Below the pieces are notes generated by a model that did no database searches, was not told the origin of the DNA, and was given only the letters and a program-made list of their open reading frames with translations. Of a stretch of DNA of 64,000 nt, positions 47,701 to 61,020 are shown piece after piece. Source of the DNA: Rhizopus arrhizus (Eukaryota; Mucoromycota; Mucoromycetes; Mucorales; Rhizopodaceae); NCBI GenBank assembly GCA_024220505.1, contig JAKZZE010000012.1:1488001-1552000 (forward strand). The letters run 5' to 3'. Position 1 is the first letter of the stretch. Every line of letters starts with the position of its first letter. A program made the position numbers and the translations under genes.

Positions 47701-50700
47701 CAACCAGGGAAAGGGGTATAAACACAGGTTACAATCTTGATGAAGAGTACAGTGAAAACCTCTGATGATTTGAAGTCATTTTGTTGTTGAATTGCCTTTT
47801 ATTTCACTCGCATGAGTCAATTGGAAGGATGCTGTGGAATGACACAAGAAAAGGATATTTGACAGAGTACCATTCTGCAAATGCAATCCATTTTTTTTAA
47901 AATGACAGTACTGTATCAAAACTCAGCATTGAAATATGTTAAAAACAACGATTGACTTCAAAGAGGGTCCAACGAGAGCCATTTGCTGAATCTCACAAAG
48001 ATTGATTCCAGAACAAAACATGTTCAATCATTAATTTAATGAAGAGCCAACTCTAATCGTGTAACGCGATGAATAAAGTTGGAGGTAAGGTACAACGTCT
48101 CTCTTATTCTTTGAGCAACCTTGTACACTAACCCAGTGGCTGCTGAATGAAAACAGAGTGAGCAAAAGGGCGCCAACGAATCAATTCCTTGACCCCATTT
48201 GAATTCTCTCTGTGGATTTTCCATGTAGAGTGGGCTCATCCAACAAATCATGATTCACTGCATCAAACCACAAGAACCAATCCTGAATGACATGCCAGAG
48301 CCCCTCCTTTCCGAAACCCTCTGGATCCTGCTGTTACCACTTGTTATGAATCAATGTATCGAGTTTCCTAATGGAGTTTTTTTGGAGATTTAGTGGTTCC
48401 AAGGACCGAACACAGAATAGGCAATTCTTAGCTGTATCTTGATTTCATCATGATGATCCCCACCGTTGAAATGAGGGGCATAGATGCCCTTGATCAATAT
48501 TCACTCTAGGCAGAAATCATCACTGCCTTTCCTTTGACAGCGTCTCATGGACTTGTGAACCTCTCGATTTCCTTCGAAACCCCCCCCCCTTTGCTCCCTC
48601 GGTCAATGTCATCAGTCAATTCTTTCGATTTCTTAATCACTCCGAAGCTCGTGTACCATCGGGTATAGATCCACGTTAAACAAAATAGGTCGGTTGCTGC
48701 CGATGTACCAATCATACTCTCTCTTGCTCCTCAAGCAACCATGGATGTCGCTCGTCCTTACCTTGGTGTCTACTCATCTCAATAGGTAACACCCAGCGAT
48801 ATTTGTCAAACGAATCTAGAGTGATTTCACATGTGCCAGATTGCTTCATTCAGAAATCAAGAAAAACAACTCTTTTTTTAAAAAAAAAGCACAACAATAA
48901 AAGGTGTAAAGAACAGGTCGAGTCTCTTTCTTCTGAGGCCTTGTCCAAGAGTTAGGAACTCGAGATAGAAAGGGAGCTTGGGCCGATTTGAATTGGCTCA
49001 ACGGGAAAAATTGAGGACAAAGTGCTGATGTTTTAGACGTTGCAAAAGGGGGAAAAACGGACAAGGATTTCCAGAGTGTAACAGAATACATAAAAGGGAC
49101 ATCTTTGCGCGATTCCACCGTGGATGATGTCAGTCCTTTACTTTCTGTCCACCCTTACCGTCTCATCCCTGAACCGTCCGCCTTCACCTGTCTTTTTGAT
49201 TTCTTCAAGCAACCAACCTCCTTTCAAATCCTTTTTTTTTTGTAGGCTACACAAGCGGACGTGAGGCTTTGTGGACATGGTGAATGGCATGGCTTGAACC
49301 CAAGAGGAAATACGTTTAGGAGGGATGGATGGATAAAGAGAGAGAGAGAGAGAAGATCATGAAACAGTTGAATTTTTCTTATAAGCCATGGGTTGTACAG
49401 TGTGAGAAACACCCTTCTGGTTTTATTAAAACCCGCTCTTTTTTTTTTTTTTTTTTTTTTTTTCTTAATCCCTGAATGAAATGAATGTAACTTTTAAGGT
49501 TTTTTTGCTGTGCTTCACTGACCAATGGATTAGAGGGTCCGTGCACTCAGTGAAAGGATGATGTAACTTTGAAAAGTTTCCCTGAATCATGACAGTCCGT
49601 AATCCATCTTTTTCACTTTTTCAAGAGGAAGAAAGGACCAGTGTCTCGAATGACCGGATTGGGTTAGTATCGATTTACAAAAAAGGAATGTGTTCCTCTT
49701 TTGTAAGACAGGGTTGAGTCACCTTGCGTGATAGTCCTATCTTGATCACAGTGGGTTTGATTGGATACACCCTCCTACTGTTCTCAGTGATGGAATGTGC
49801 TCCAAAAGGAAAATCAAATGGGTCTGACAAAGCGATTTTCAAGACTCTTTATTCTACCTTTTTTTTAATTGAATAAATGACAAGTCAACTATAAAAGTGA
49901 AGTTTCTATTGTTTTTCATATCAGAGATTGATTGTAATATGATTTTAAGCTTATAAGATCCCTAAAACTAAATATTGTAAGCTCCATCTCTTTTCTATGC
50001 AAAAAAAAAAAAATTTCAATTCTTACCTTGTGATTTGATCTAATGTCATTTGATTTCTATTGGTCATGAACATGGGCTGTTTTTCCATATTTATTATGAA
50101 ATTGATCATCTACTGAAAGCCTCCATACGGTCAAAATCATTTAGTGAACATCAATTTATTCATCCATGAAACCCAATAAACACAAATGATCATTGAAAGT
50201 GTGGTTCAGGCTTCCGTTGGATAGGATGAATACACAATTGAATAAATAGTGTTTGCAAACTATAAGGTACACCTGTGATACCATCTCTTGATGGTACAAT
50301 CACTTACAACACGAGCAGTTCTCTCACAAAGTACACTAGTAAAAATAAACCTTCTTCAAGGCTTTTAATAAACACGTTGAGAATTAAAATGACATGATAT
50401 CATAGACAAGAAGGGCTCCTTTTAAATCATAAACTGGTCTCAATCGTACCTTTTCGTCTCACTCGAATGAAAACAGTGGATGTGAATGACCTCTTTCGGG
50501 TGTCTACATGAAATCAGACCATAAGCTTGGCAGATGAAATGATGGGCGGGTATAAAAGTGCAACATGAACCTCTTGGCTGTGACATGATCTTGTGTGTAA
50601 TAGTGTGAAAAGAGAAAGTCATGAAAACTCCATCTTTTTTAACTTTTATTCTGTATGAAGCAGCCAAATCAATTCGGCTTCCTTAAAGAAGATGGGCAAA

Positions 50701-53700
50701 CTTTTTATTCAATTGAAATCAGTACTGTCTTCTTTGTTTAGACAATTGATCACTCATAGTTTTATGATTGAATGAAAAAGAAATTAAAGTGTTGACAGTA
50801 CAGTTCCATGGTTCGAATAGCTTCCTATTTTAAAACACTTGATTTCGGAATTTAAGAAATACTTTTTTTAACAAATGAAGTAGACTGTTTAATGAATGCT
50901 TGTTTAAACCTAACTCAAGAAGGAATGAATTTTACTATTTCTATCTTATCTTTTGCTTTGTAATTTCCATTTGGAGATGCGTACAACGATTTCAATTATT
51001 AAAAAGTAACGTACTGCATATATCTTACAAATCATTTGTCATCTTCTTTGTATATCATCAGGCTGTTGCTATATCAAACAGAGTTCCCAAATATTCAGTG
51101 CACTATGTCGCCAACTATAAAGTATGCATTGATCACTTTCATTTAATTCATTTGTTTTCTCTACTTTATATTTCCGGATTTAATTTGAAAAAAAAAAAAA
51201 AAAAAAAAGAAAAAGAAATCAAAGGCAGTGAGACAGAGAAATTTTGGATTCCGAAAAGAGAGAGAAAGAATAATAAAGCAAATGATTACATGAGCCATTT
51301 ATAAAAGCAAGAAATGTAATGACTTTCAAGTCATTCATACGTATCTTATTCCATGCTTTTGCTATTCTTGTTGATAGCATCTCTTTTAGCAATACAGACC
51401 TTTTCATTTACTTTGACGCAATTTTAATAATCTCACCCATAGAAACAGCTCCAAGGATTGCTAATGCTATTCTCTATTGTGTTGAAATGTAACACTGACT
51501 GATATTCCTTTAGTTGACTCTCCTTTTGTAGACATCATCTGCATATTCAATCATCTTCTGTTGTCTCGGGAAAAATGAAGAGAGAGATGTTCTCGTTATG
51601 CTTGTTATGGAGTGCAAAGATCTTGACACGTTTGTACTTTGTTTCTGTAGTCTTCAAAAGCAAAACCTTGTTCTCATCATCTCTGTATTGCTTCACTCGC
51701 CAATAAATAAATGTGATGCCAATTTTTCTTGCATCTCCCGCCGTTTTCATGTCAAGATTGATTTTTAAATTGAAAAAGAAATTCTCAATCTGCTGATCTG
51801 GACACGAATAATTCTTTCATCTTTCTTTTGGTTCTTTATTTTATGTCTTTGGAGTATTTACTATTTAATAGTGACTACAGTAACATCAAGCTGATCCTTT
51901 TCCCTTTAATTGTAGTCGCTTTTTTTTTAAAAAAAAAAAAAAAAAAGGAAAAAGGCACCAAAACAAAATGCAACGAGTAGCCCATCCTCTCTGCACCTTT
52001 TTTTTTTTTTTGTTTCTTCTTTTCGAAATCCGAAATTTCTCAATCTCAGGGCCTTTGATTTCTTATTTTTGGAAATAGATTTTTTCCGGAACTCCTATAA
52101 TGAAATCAACAACTTGACCTTATATTTCATTCCCAGACCTTATTTTATGGGTTGTAGTCTACTGTACTCACCTGATCCCATAAAAAAGAATGACTTTTTT
52201 TTTATCTCGTGTCTTGCGTGTGAGAGAAACATGCTATTTTTTTTTTTTTTGTTTGGCAGAGTACAAAAATCATTTTAGTTCATTTCGTCATCTTCTCGTT
52301 TGACAACTGACAAAGACATGTTTTTGATAACAGGCCATATCTCTCTTTGGTGGTGGGGGGGTTTTTTTCTTTTAAAATTGAAGATAAATCATTTTTACAC
52401 TCTTGTCTATCATCTTATTTAGTCCACAAGATCTTTCAAGTAGATAAAAACCTGTCATAGATGATGTCGTACAACTTGTCCAAGGTGTATCTTTCAGGAA
52501 CAAAGAAAAAAAAAGAAAGTCTGTGAATAGGATAAACAAGAATTCAAATTAATTCATGATGAACTAGTGAGATGAACAGACAGTATACAAAGTTATGTAT
52601 AGGATTAGATAAGTGATGAAGAAAGAGAGAGAGATGATACGGGCAATTCCTATTAAATTTAGACAAGGAGCACGGCAGCGAGCATAACCTATTTTGGACA
52701 ATTGTTGTCGGAAAATTAAATGACTGTCAGAAAACTGGAATATAAAGTAACCGAGAAAGAGAGGTTAGATGAGTTCATTTTGGTTTTACGTTCCAAATTT
52801 GATAAAAGGCAAGTTGTATACATTCTAGACATGATTCATCGTGATACATGAACTTTGAAAGCTAGCTTGAAAAAATAATGAACAGATAACAAAAATAATG
52901 AATAAACAATAAAGTATTTGTCCCACAGAAGAACCAGGGTTTTTTTTTCCCTCTTTTACCTTTTTTAAAGAAAAAAAAAAGTAGACATGCAATAAACAAT
53001 GACAAGGAAAGGCAGAAAGAAGTGGGATGGTTGAGCCAAAATGTTACTTGTTCTTTTCCTAAACAATGTATTTTTAATTTTTGTACACCATAAAAAGAGA
53101 GAGAAAGAGAGAGAGAGAATCACAAAAGGAATGCTACTCCAGTTTTTATGAATTAGGATATCTATAGAAATGAGTAACGACTGTCATTAACAAAAACGTA
53201 ATTAAAATAACAATAAACAAGACTACTCGTCCCACATAAAATAAGATGATATAAACGCACTGACACTACACGTGGTATGTGCAAGTTATCGGTCTATAGA
53301 CAAGGATGCCTTATTCCCTTTTTAAAAGAGTGATCGAAGCTCGTAGACAAGAGAACAATGCTGGGCGTGGGAGGGGGTAGTTTAGGATTCGGTCGTACAA
53401 CATACTGACCTCACTAAACCGTTATTATTGGAGAAGTTTCAAATATAAAGTAAAGGGTAAAGGACTCATAAAACAGGCAGCACAGACAATCGTATTTAGT
53501 ATTTTCTCTTCTTCCCCCTTTTTTTTTTTCTTCTTCTTTCTCTTCTCCCCTCTCTCTCTTTCTCTCTTTTATTAATTATCCAAAGGTTTCATCGCAAATT
53601 ATATATTCTCCCCTCCCCCTTCCCCTCTTCATCTTCTTTGTGCCCCTTTTACTAAACAGCATATTATTGAATTTGATCAATCGTTTATATACCAAGCAGA

Positions 53701-54021
53701 CAATTCAATCTATTTCAGTTCTTGATTTTTTATCATCAATTATGTGAGTAGACAATAAAGCGGCTTTTAATGTCGTCATAATAGCAGCAAACAAACCGAC
53801 AAAATAAAATAAAAAATCAAATACTCACCATATCTGATGTTTTAGTTGCTACAAATTTTTCTTTTGTGAAAACACAAAGCTGAATAGAGACTGTTTAGAC
53901 ACATACCAACTTGAACAAGAAAACACACACTCACACTTTAAGCTCACTGACTACAGCTCATTTCAAAACTCTTAATCTCTCGCGTTTCACCCCCTCCCTC
54001 ATTCGACATTAACCAAGGAGC
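44756..54021. other. 9.3-kb region without a convincing gene
   Basis: No frame here has coding context: the longest are low-complexity or T-rich, and none splice into a domain. Contents I can name: T/A tracts at 45060-45079, 49439-49463 and 51921-51946, CT or GA microsatellites near 45520, 49337-49352 and 53097-53118, and a 248-bp inverted-repeat unit at 46810-47057. The region lies upstream of the FAR1-type factor, which it may regulate (inference). Parts (47.7-49.2 kb) have a more balanced base composition than usual intergenic sequence here. Confidence 0.45.
46810..47057. repeat. 248-bp unit with 11-bp terminal inverted repeats (MITE-like)
   Basis: The left end TGTTTTCTATC (46810-46820) and the right end GATAGAAAACA (47047-47057) are perfect reverse complements; both are followed inward by a TCTCAA string. 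The inside is clearly GC-richer than its surroundings. No clear target duplication was found. A minus-strand frame of 85 codons (46819-47076) overlaps it and starts at its right end. It may be a small non-autonomous DNA transposon or a conserved hairpin; the class is undecided. Confidence 0.4.
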
Positions 54022-56084
54022 ATGTCAACCCAGCCAAACGAACAAAACACAAACAGTCAACCACGACAATTTTTAACTCTTGAAAGACAAGGAGAACAAG
54101 CACTATTTGTAAATATCAAAAAATCCAATTGATGCAGCTGCCATTTTTAATCAACGCACTAACTGAGATTTTTTTATGTGTTGCCCATAAACTTTTTATT
54201 AGCTTGAACCGTTCTATACACGTTTAACAGAGAGATCATTTGATCAAAGTAAATCAGCCATTGAATTCTGTCGAGATTTGTGTGCCGAATTTGGTTTTAC
54301 GGTTAAACAAGAAGCAAGTACACACAGAGTAAATAGAAATAGCCTCTTTTTAAATATACAATCTCATCTTTTTGTTACATTTGTAGAACATTTACGTTTA
54401 TTGCTCTCGTGAAGGACTTCCTGATTCACTACGCAATCCAAGACCTAATCCACAACGTAAGAGACCATCCAAAAGATGCGATTGCAGATGGAGAGTTGTG
54501 TTGTATGAAAGTGATGGACACTGGGAATTTAGGAAATCATTAAATCCAGAGGCTGGCAAACATAACCATGAATTGATGCGTCCAGAGGAAATTGAACGCA
54601 GTTGGCCGAAGGAAGTCATTGATCTGATATGTGAACTGGCTCGCTTACGTATGACAACGCAAGATATCAGAACACGAGTCCAAGCGCAATTTCCAGATAT
54701 ACACTGGAACGAACGCCGTTTTTACAACCGACTTTCCGAGGAACGACAAAAGATAAAGCAGCGGGATGCTACAGAGAGAACGCACGATCTTTTCCAGATC
54801 TGGAGCAAGATATGTACCATTACCGCTGGCAGTGAGGAGCTATCCCACTTTGTAAAACACGAATTATCAGCATTATATCAAACCTTGGTTCAAACCACAC
54901 AAGTGGATGATTCACTACTGCCGGATCCTGCGGTTCTGAGTGATGATGGTTCGGAAAATAAAGAAGGAGCAGAAGGAGCAGAGGAAAGCCTGGGGACTTC
55001 AACCATGAGACGACCTTCGAAACAGGTCAGTGGTTTGTACAGAGGCTATATACAGGTCGAAATTCCCAAGCAAACCTATTATATCAAGACGCACAGCCAG
55101 CGACTTATTCAGGAAGGTCAATTGCTACGAGGCCACAGACGAAGCAGAACATCAGAAGATTCACAAGCACATGAACAAGTCAGAAAACAACCAAGAAAAG
55201 GCAAAGGTAAAGAAAGCGCGTTATTACCTGCTGACGATCCATTGCCGTCTGATCGCCTCTTTCAATTGACTCGAGCCCCCTACTCCAGTAGTAGAGCAAA
55301 CAGCACACCAAACACACCCAGAGTGAACACAGCTCCCATCATGAAAACAAATCCTTCACAGCCCCATCACCAAAGACAAGCAGCCCAGATACACCCAGCC
55401 TCGTTTGTTTATACTTATGACAGTAACAACATGTCCCTAAGCTCTCCACTCTCTGGGTATGTCCATCCACAGTTCTCAGATACCTATATGAGTGCTACTC
55501 ACAGTCCATCCTCTTTTAATGCAACCGACATGCAATTTCAATTCAATCCTTCTCAAACGCCCATGGTACGTACCAACAGTGCAGCGAGTAACACGACCAA
55601 CAACCCTACGGATCCCACGATGCATCCCGCCTTACAATCCCATCCTATGTCCAACAAAGCGCCTCTAACACAGCCTATGCCTATGCAACCTACCGCGCCT
55701 CCCGTTTACCACAACACAAATCAGCAGACAGCACCCTCTGTATCTCGGCCTAATTCTGATATCAACAGCGACGCGAGTACAAACAGTACCAACGCACAGC
55801 ATCTCTATTCCATGCATCCTTCTCCTGGACATCCTGATCCGACAGCAGACCAGCCAAGCCATGGCACTTCATCTCAGATCCCCATGTATGAGTCACCACA
55901 GGAAACGATGAGATCCAGGAGCTCTGTTGAAGCGCAACAGCAAGCGACCTATAATCACAATTTATATATGCATCCAGCAGCAAGTCATCATCCTTCAGAT
56001 ACCATCATGCCAATCTATAATCAATCATCCCCATCACAAGAGCAAGCAAATGATGGTCCAAGGATGAATATAAAGCAAACTTGA
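54022..56084 (+). CDS. FAR1-type (MULE-derived) DNA-binding transcription factor
   Basis: Three exons (54022-54108, 54203-54328, 54387-56084) encode 636 residues. After a short N-terminus comes a FAR1-type zinc domain (WRKY-GCM1 fold): KSAIEFCRDLCAEFGFT, NIYVYCSREGLPDS, KRPSKRCDCRWRVVLYESDG and KHNHELM, which supplies the Cys-x-Cys and His-x-His ligands. This domain comes from MULE transposases; no DDE transposase core is present, so it is a domesticated factor. A helical region follows (WPKEVIDLICELARLRMTTQ), then a long disordered Gln/Pro/Ser/Asn-rich part. Plant FAR1/FHY3 and yeast Aft1/Rcs1 are relatives by fold. The 9.3-kb gene-free stretch upstream suggests complex control. Confidence 0.88.
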
Positions 56085-59000
56085 AGCATTTCAAATGTTT
56101 TATATGCTTCTCTTGCAACATAGAAAAGACTATGCACCCTCCTTTTTTTAAAAAAAAATATAGAAATTTGTAGACCTCACTTCCATCCTCTTTCTTCATC
56201 TCTGTCTGTATATATGCTACAAGTTATAAGATAAATAAATACATATATTGCTAAGATACTTTATTTTTAAGTGCGTTTGTCATTTCGGAAGGGGGTTTAT
56301 TTTATTTTTTTCATAAAATCATTCAGTCATCGCAAGTCGTTGTAGTCCTAGTTGACAAAATGGAGCCTTTTTTTTTTTTTTTTTTTTTTTTTTTCTTGCT
56401 TTTCAGACAACAGAGTCTAGAACGACATTTTACAATTTTCATTCTGATTTTAGTTCAATTGGGCTTTCAGACATGACGAAAAGGAATTTAGAACGATATA
56501 AAACAAGGTATTTTTTATGAAGATATTCAATGAATATTCTTTTCAATTTGACCTAAAAGACACACAGGTTCTTTTATTTGAGGATCTTTAGTTTTCTACT
56601 TGCAAAGTACTTGCCGCTCACTGAATATTGGTGACACGTTGGATATCGGGAGAATAAAGTATAGATTTATCAATCAACAAATAAGCAAAAAAGACCTTGA
56701 TTGATACTGGTGGTACATAGTAACCATGGCTCAGAACGACAGACCTTTCTTTCTTTGCTCTAGTCACTTTTCGATCTCAAGACAAGCCAATTCAACAGAA
56801 AGAGAAAAGCTCACGAATTGCATAAGTTTTTTTTTTTTTTTTTGGAGAAAACAATTGACTGATCCGAATTTTTCACTTTATTCTTCACTTTCCATCTGAT
56901 TGCATCCATTTGTTTTTTAATTATTTTTTAATTAAAAAGGTGACAGATGTCATCAGAAGCACAGCGCTTTTTACAACGCATCACATCATGATGAGTGCCC
57001 GAGCTATGATTAATTTATAAAAATCAGGATTAACGCACTTTTACTTTTTTTGGATAAAAAAATTCTTGTTGTAAACTTTCAACCTAAAAAATGAGCACGA
57101 GCAGATCTTGGGTAGTACAGATTTCGTCAGAGAATGGAAAATACAACATGGCAAGGGTACCTTTTTGAATGAGCATTGATAAAGATGTCTGTATAAAAAC
57201 TTGATTCAAGGTTCCAGTGTTTATAAATGATGCAAAGGTTTTTTTAAAGAAAAAAAAAAAAAAACGCGACAAAATTTACAAATACAAATTTTTTTTTTAA
57301 AAAAAAAAGATACAAAACATGTGCTTTATTGAAGGTCCTTGACTGTCTGAAACCCTTGCGATATGTAAGATAAGATAACTCGAAAGGCGTGCTAAATAAC
57401 ACCTCGTGGAAAATTCGGGATAGCGATCTGCGATTGATCTTGCTTATTAATAGAAGCAAAAGACATGTATCGACAACGTCAGTGAGTATAATGGCCTAAA
57501 GGATGTTAAAAACACGATCAAAAAATATAGTTTATGCAAAAAAGCTACATTGGCTTTTGTGTTCAGAATGCCAAGGCATTGAGGAACCTGTCTTTGGAGA
57601 TGTCGGGTCCCGATTGAATTGAAGGCTGGCATTGACTGAAACGTAAGAGGGGGGGGGGAACTGTCAATATGGCAGGCAGGATAGAAATGAATAAATTTTA
57701 AACTCATTCGTTTGACACACAGGAACGGTCCATGCTTTTAGTATGGTATCAATTCATTCGACAAAGCAAATTGATGAAGCAATTTGTTTTTTCATTATTT
57801 AGAAAGTCATCAAATGTATGTTTGCAGACATACTTGATAGAAAGCCAAATCGAATCTAATTTGACTTGTGGCGTTTGTCGCGTAGAGGGATTTCTAGGTT
57901 TGACATTGCCTTATTTATTAGCAGAGTTTCTTAAAAGTGGTACTATCTGAGCAAAGGTATTTGATGTCATATTTAAGGATACAGAGTAAATATATCATAG
58001 TTATAGCACAAGCATGTGATACGTAGTGTTTGCGAGCTTCAATGTAGATATCCTTTCAGCAAAAAATGGAAAAAAAAACTAAAGTTTTTTTAATGTTATA
58101 TTATGGAGATGAATCGCTTAATGAAAGGATGGAATTTTTTTTATTCGACACTATGAAGATTACGCATGAGAATAATAGAAAAGAAATTCTGATAGACTAG
58201 AGACTTTAAGTTCAGATAAAAATCTGTGTGGTTAAAAAATACAAGAAAAAATGTTGCAAGGACCATTTGTCATTTTATAAGAGGATTGAGATAGTTTGCA
58301 AAAAGATAACTAGTATATCATTGATATGAAACAGAGGAGCTAGACAATCTGATAAAAACTAGGACAAAAGAATTTTTTTTAAATGATTAAAACTAAAAGA
58401 ATAACTTTGGAGTTTAAATTCTGAATGACCAGGACCAATAATTATATGATCCACTTTCAAATAATAATAATAAAAAAAAAAGAGTATGGGTACTCTGATA
58501 GTGTATTTGTATGGCGCTTTCAGTTTAGTAAATCGTAATCGGTGATTTTGTGTTACGTTAGGAGTGCTATCCAATTATGTAGCATTATCTGATTACGTAC
58601 AGTGTTACAAATACATGCAACTAAATGAACTGGGATAGTCAATTTTTATGAAGCATGTTGTTGTAGATTGCAAATGACTCTATTCTAAAAGGATCTGAGT
58701 GTTTGTCAATATGTTACACACAACACTAGGTATTTTCATGCATGTAGACCAGAAATAAGGGCTTCTTTTTACTTTACATGTTCATGATTTGAGTTCCGTG
58801 CGCAGTCGCTGTCTAAAAGTAAAATTCTGACTCTGATTTACCTTTATCAACTTCATAATATTTCCTATATTGCAGTATTATTATACCTTAATTACCAGTC
58901 TGTGATTATTCAGCATATTTGCAAACAGTATGGCTATCTTGGTGAGTTGCTGGATTAAAAAAAAGTTAAAAAAAATAAAAATAAAATAAAAAAAATGCTT

Positions 59001-59669
59001 AACAGAAGTTAGAACTCAGCACTTGTTTAAATGGCGCAACAAGCGCTTTTGCATGTTGTTACTTTTCATATGAAATTGTTTGATTTTGATGTTAAATGTA
59101 ATACAATTTTCAAAGTGTATCAAAGCATATAAGATTATGCAGAAAAGTGTCATTTTTTTGCTATAGACTATTTAAAAAAACAGCCTACCATATTGTTTTT
59201 TCATTTTTCAGTATGACAATATGATAAAGTCTTTTCTTTGCTTGTAATTGAAACGATCAAACGAAAATCGTTCTGCATAGACACGGCATACATTTTTTTC
59301 AAGATTTTGCTTCAAGTCGGACTTTTCGGAACAGGAAATGGTCTTTTTTTTTTAAAGATAGACGATTTAAGAGCTTTCAAAGCATTAGAAATGACTTTAG
59401 CAGATGTACAAAAATATTTTTTAATACATCTTTCTTTCAGAAACGATTGGCCTTTAGCAGGTTTTCTATCTTTTTTTATAGATTCACTATCATCATCACA
59501 GATATCTAAATTTTAGATTAATAATAAATAAACGGTTAAACAAGTTGCTTTTTTAGCATACATCAAAGTCTAGTCTATCCTTAAGGTAAGAGTCCTTCAA
59601 GAATGATTATCCTCGATGGTTTCTAGAGCACGTATGTAATAGGTATACAAAAGTGATAAGGAAGCCTAT
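56085..59669. other. Intergenic, weak short frames only
   Basis: AT-rich, with T-tracts at 56368-56394 and 56827-56843. Two short plus-strand frames are odd enough to mention: 57732-57950 (LTCGVCRVEGFLGLTLPYLL) and 59238-59516 (LRAFKALEMTLADVQKYFL). The second might be the 3' exon of a small gene starting near ATGGCTATCTTG|GTGAGT at 58931, but I could not build a consistent splice model. Neither is called as a gene. Confidence 0.35.
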
Positions 59670-60578
<909 letters not shown>

Positions 60579-61020
60579 AAAAAAAGATTATATTTTCTGT
60601 GTGACTGAAAGCTTTTTTTTTTATTGTTATTTTTATTCGTAAAATACCACAAAGCGATCTATTCATTAGATTTAAACTTAAATTGATACTAGCACATAAA
60701 CCATTATTACAACAATAAAGTATTAGCTTTTTTTACCTTACTTTTAATAACAAAGTGCTGTTTATTTTTATATATTATTGTTGTGTTCCAAATGACCATA
60801 TTTAAAGATAATAATTCAAACTATTGATTAATATAGTTGAGTTACAAATCAACTTCTTTCCCTTTCGTTCAATACAATGTTATATTTGCATATTTCAGGC
60901 TTTTTTTTACTGCTGTTTCTGCTAGAAACCCCCCTTTTTTGTGTATGAGGATTTTATTCGGATGCCGCCTTTAGACGCCACTGTAAGAAAGCATTTAAAC
61001 ATATAGAATAGAATATAAAA
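60579..61020. other. AT-rich spacer, LINE 3' flank
   Basis: Short spacer with NAT9 promoter sequence and, at its right end, the 3' flank of the LINE remnant (T-runs 60901-60909 and 60933-60938 may include remains of its A-tail). No gene. Confidence 0.4.

Noticed and set aside
49290..49330. tRNA-like T-arm string GGCTTGAACCCAAG
   Set aside because: No matching acceptor stem, D-arm or anticodon arm could be drawn within 90 bp on either strand.
50900..51304. 134-codon plus-strand ORF in the gene-free region
   Set aside because: Starts at TTG, is AT-rich and hydrophobic, ends in Lys-rich homopolymer translation, and has no promoter or splice context.
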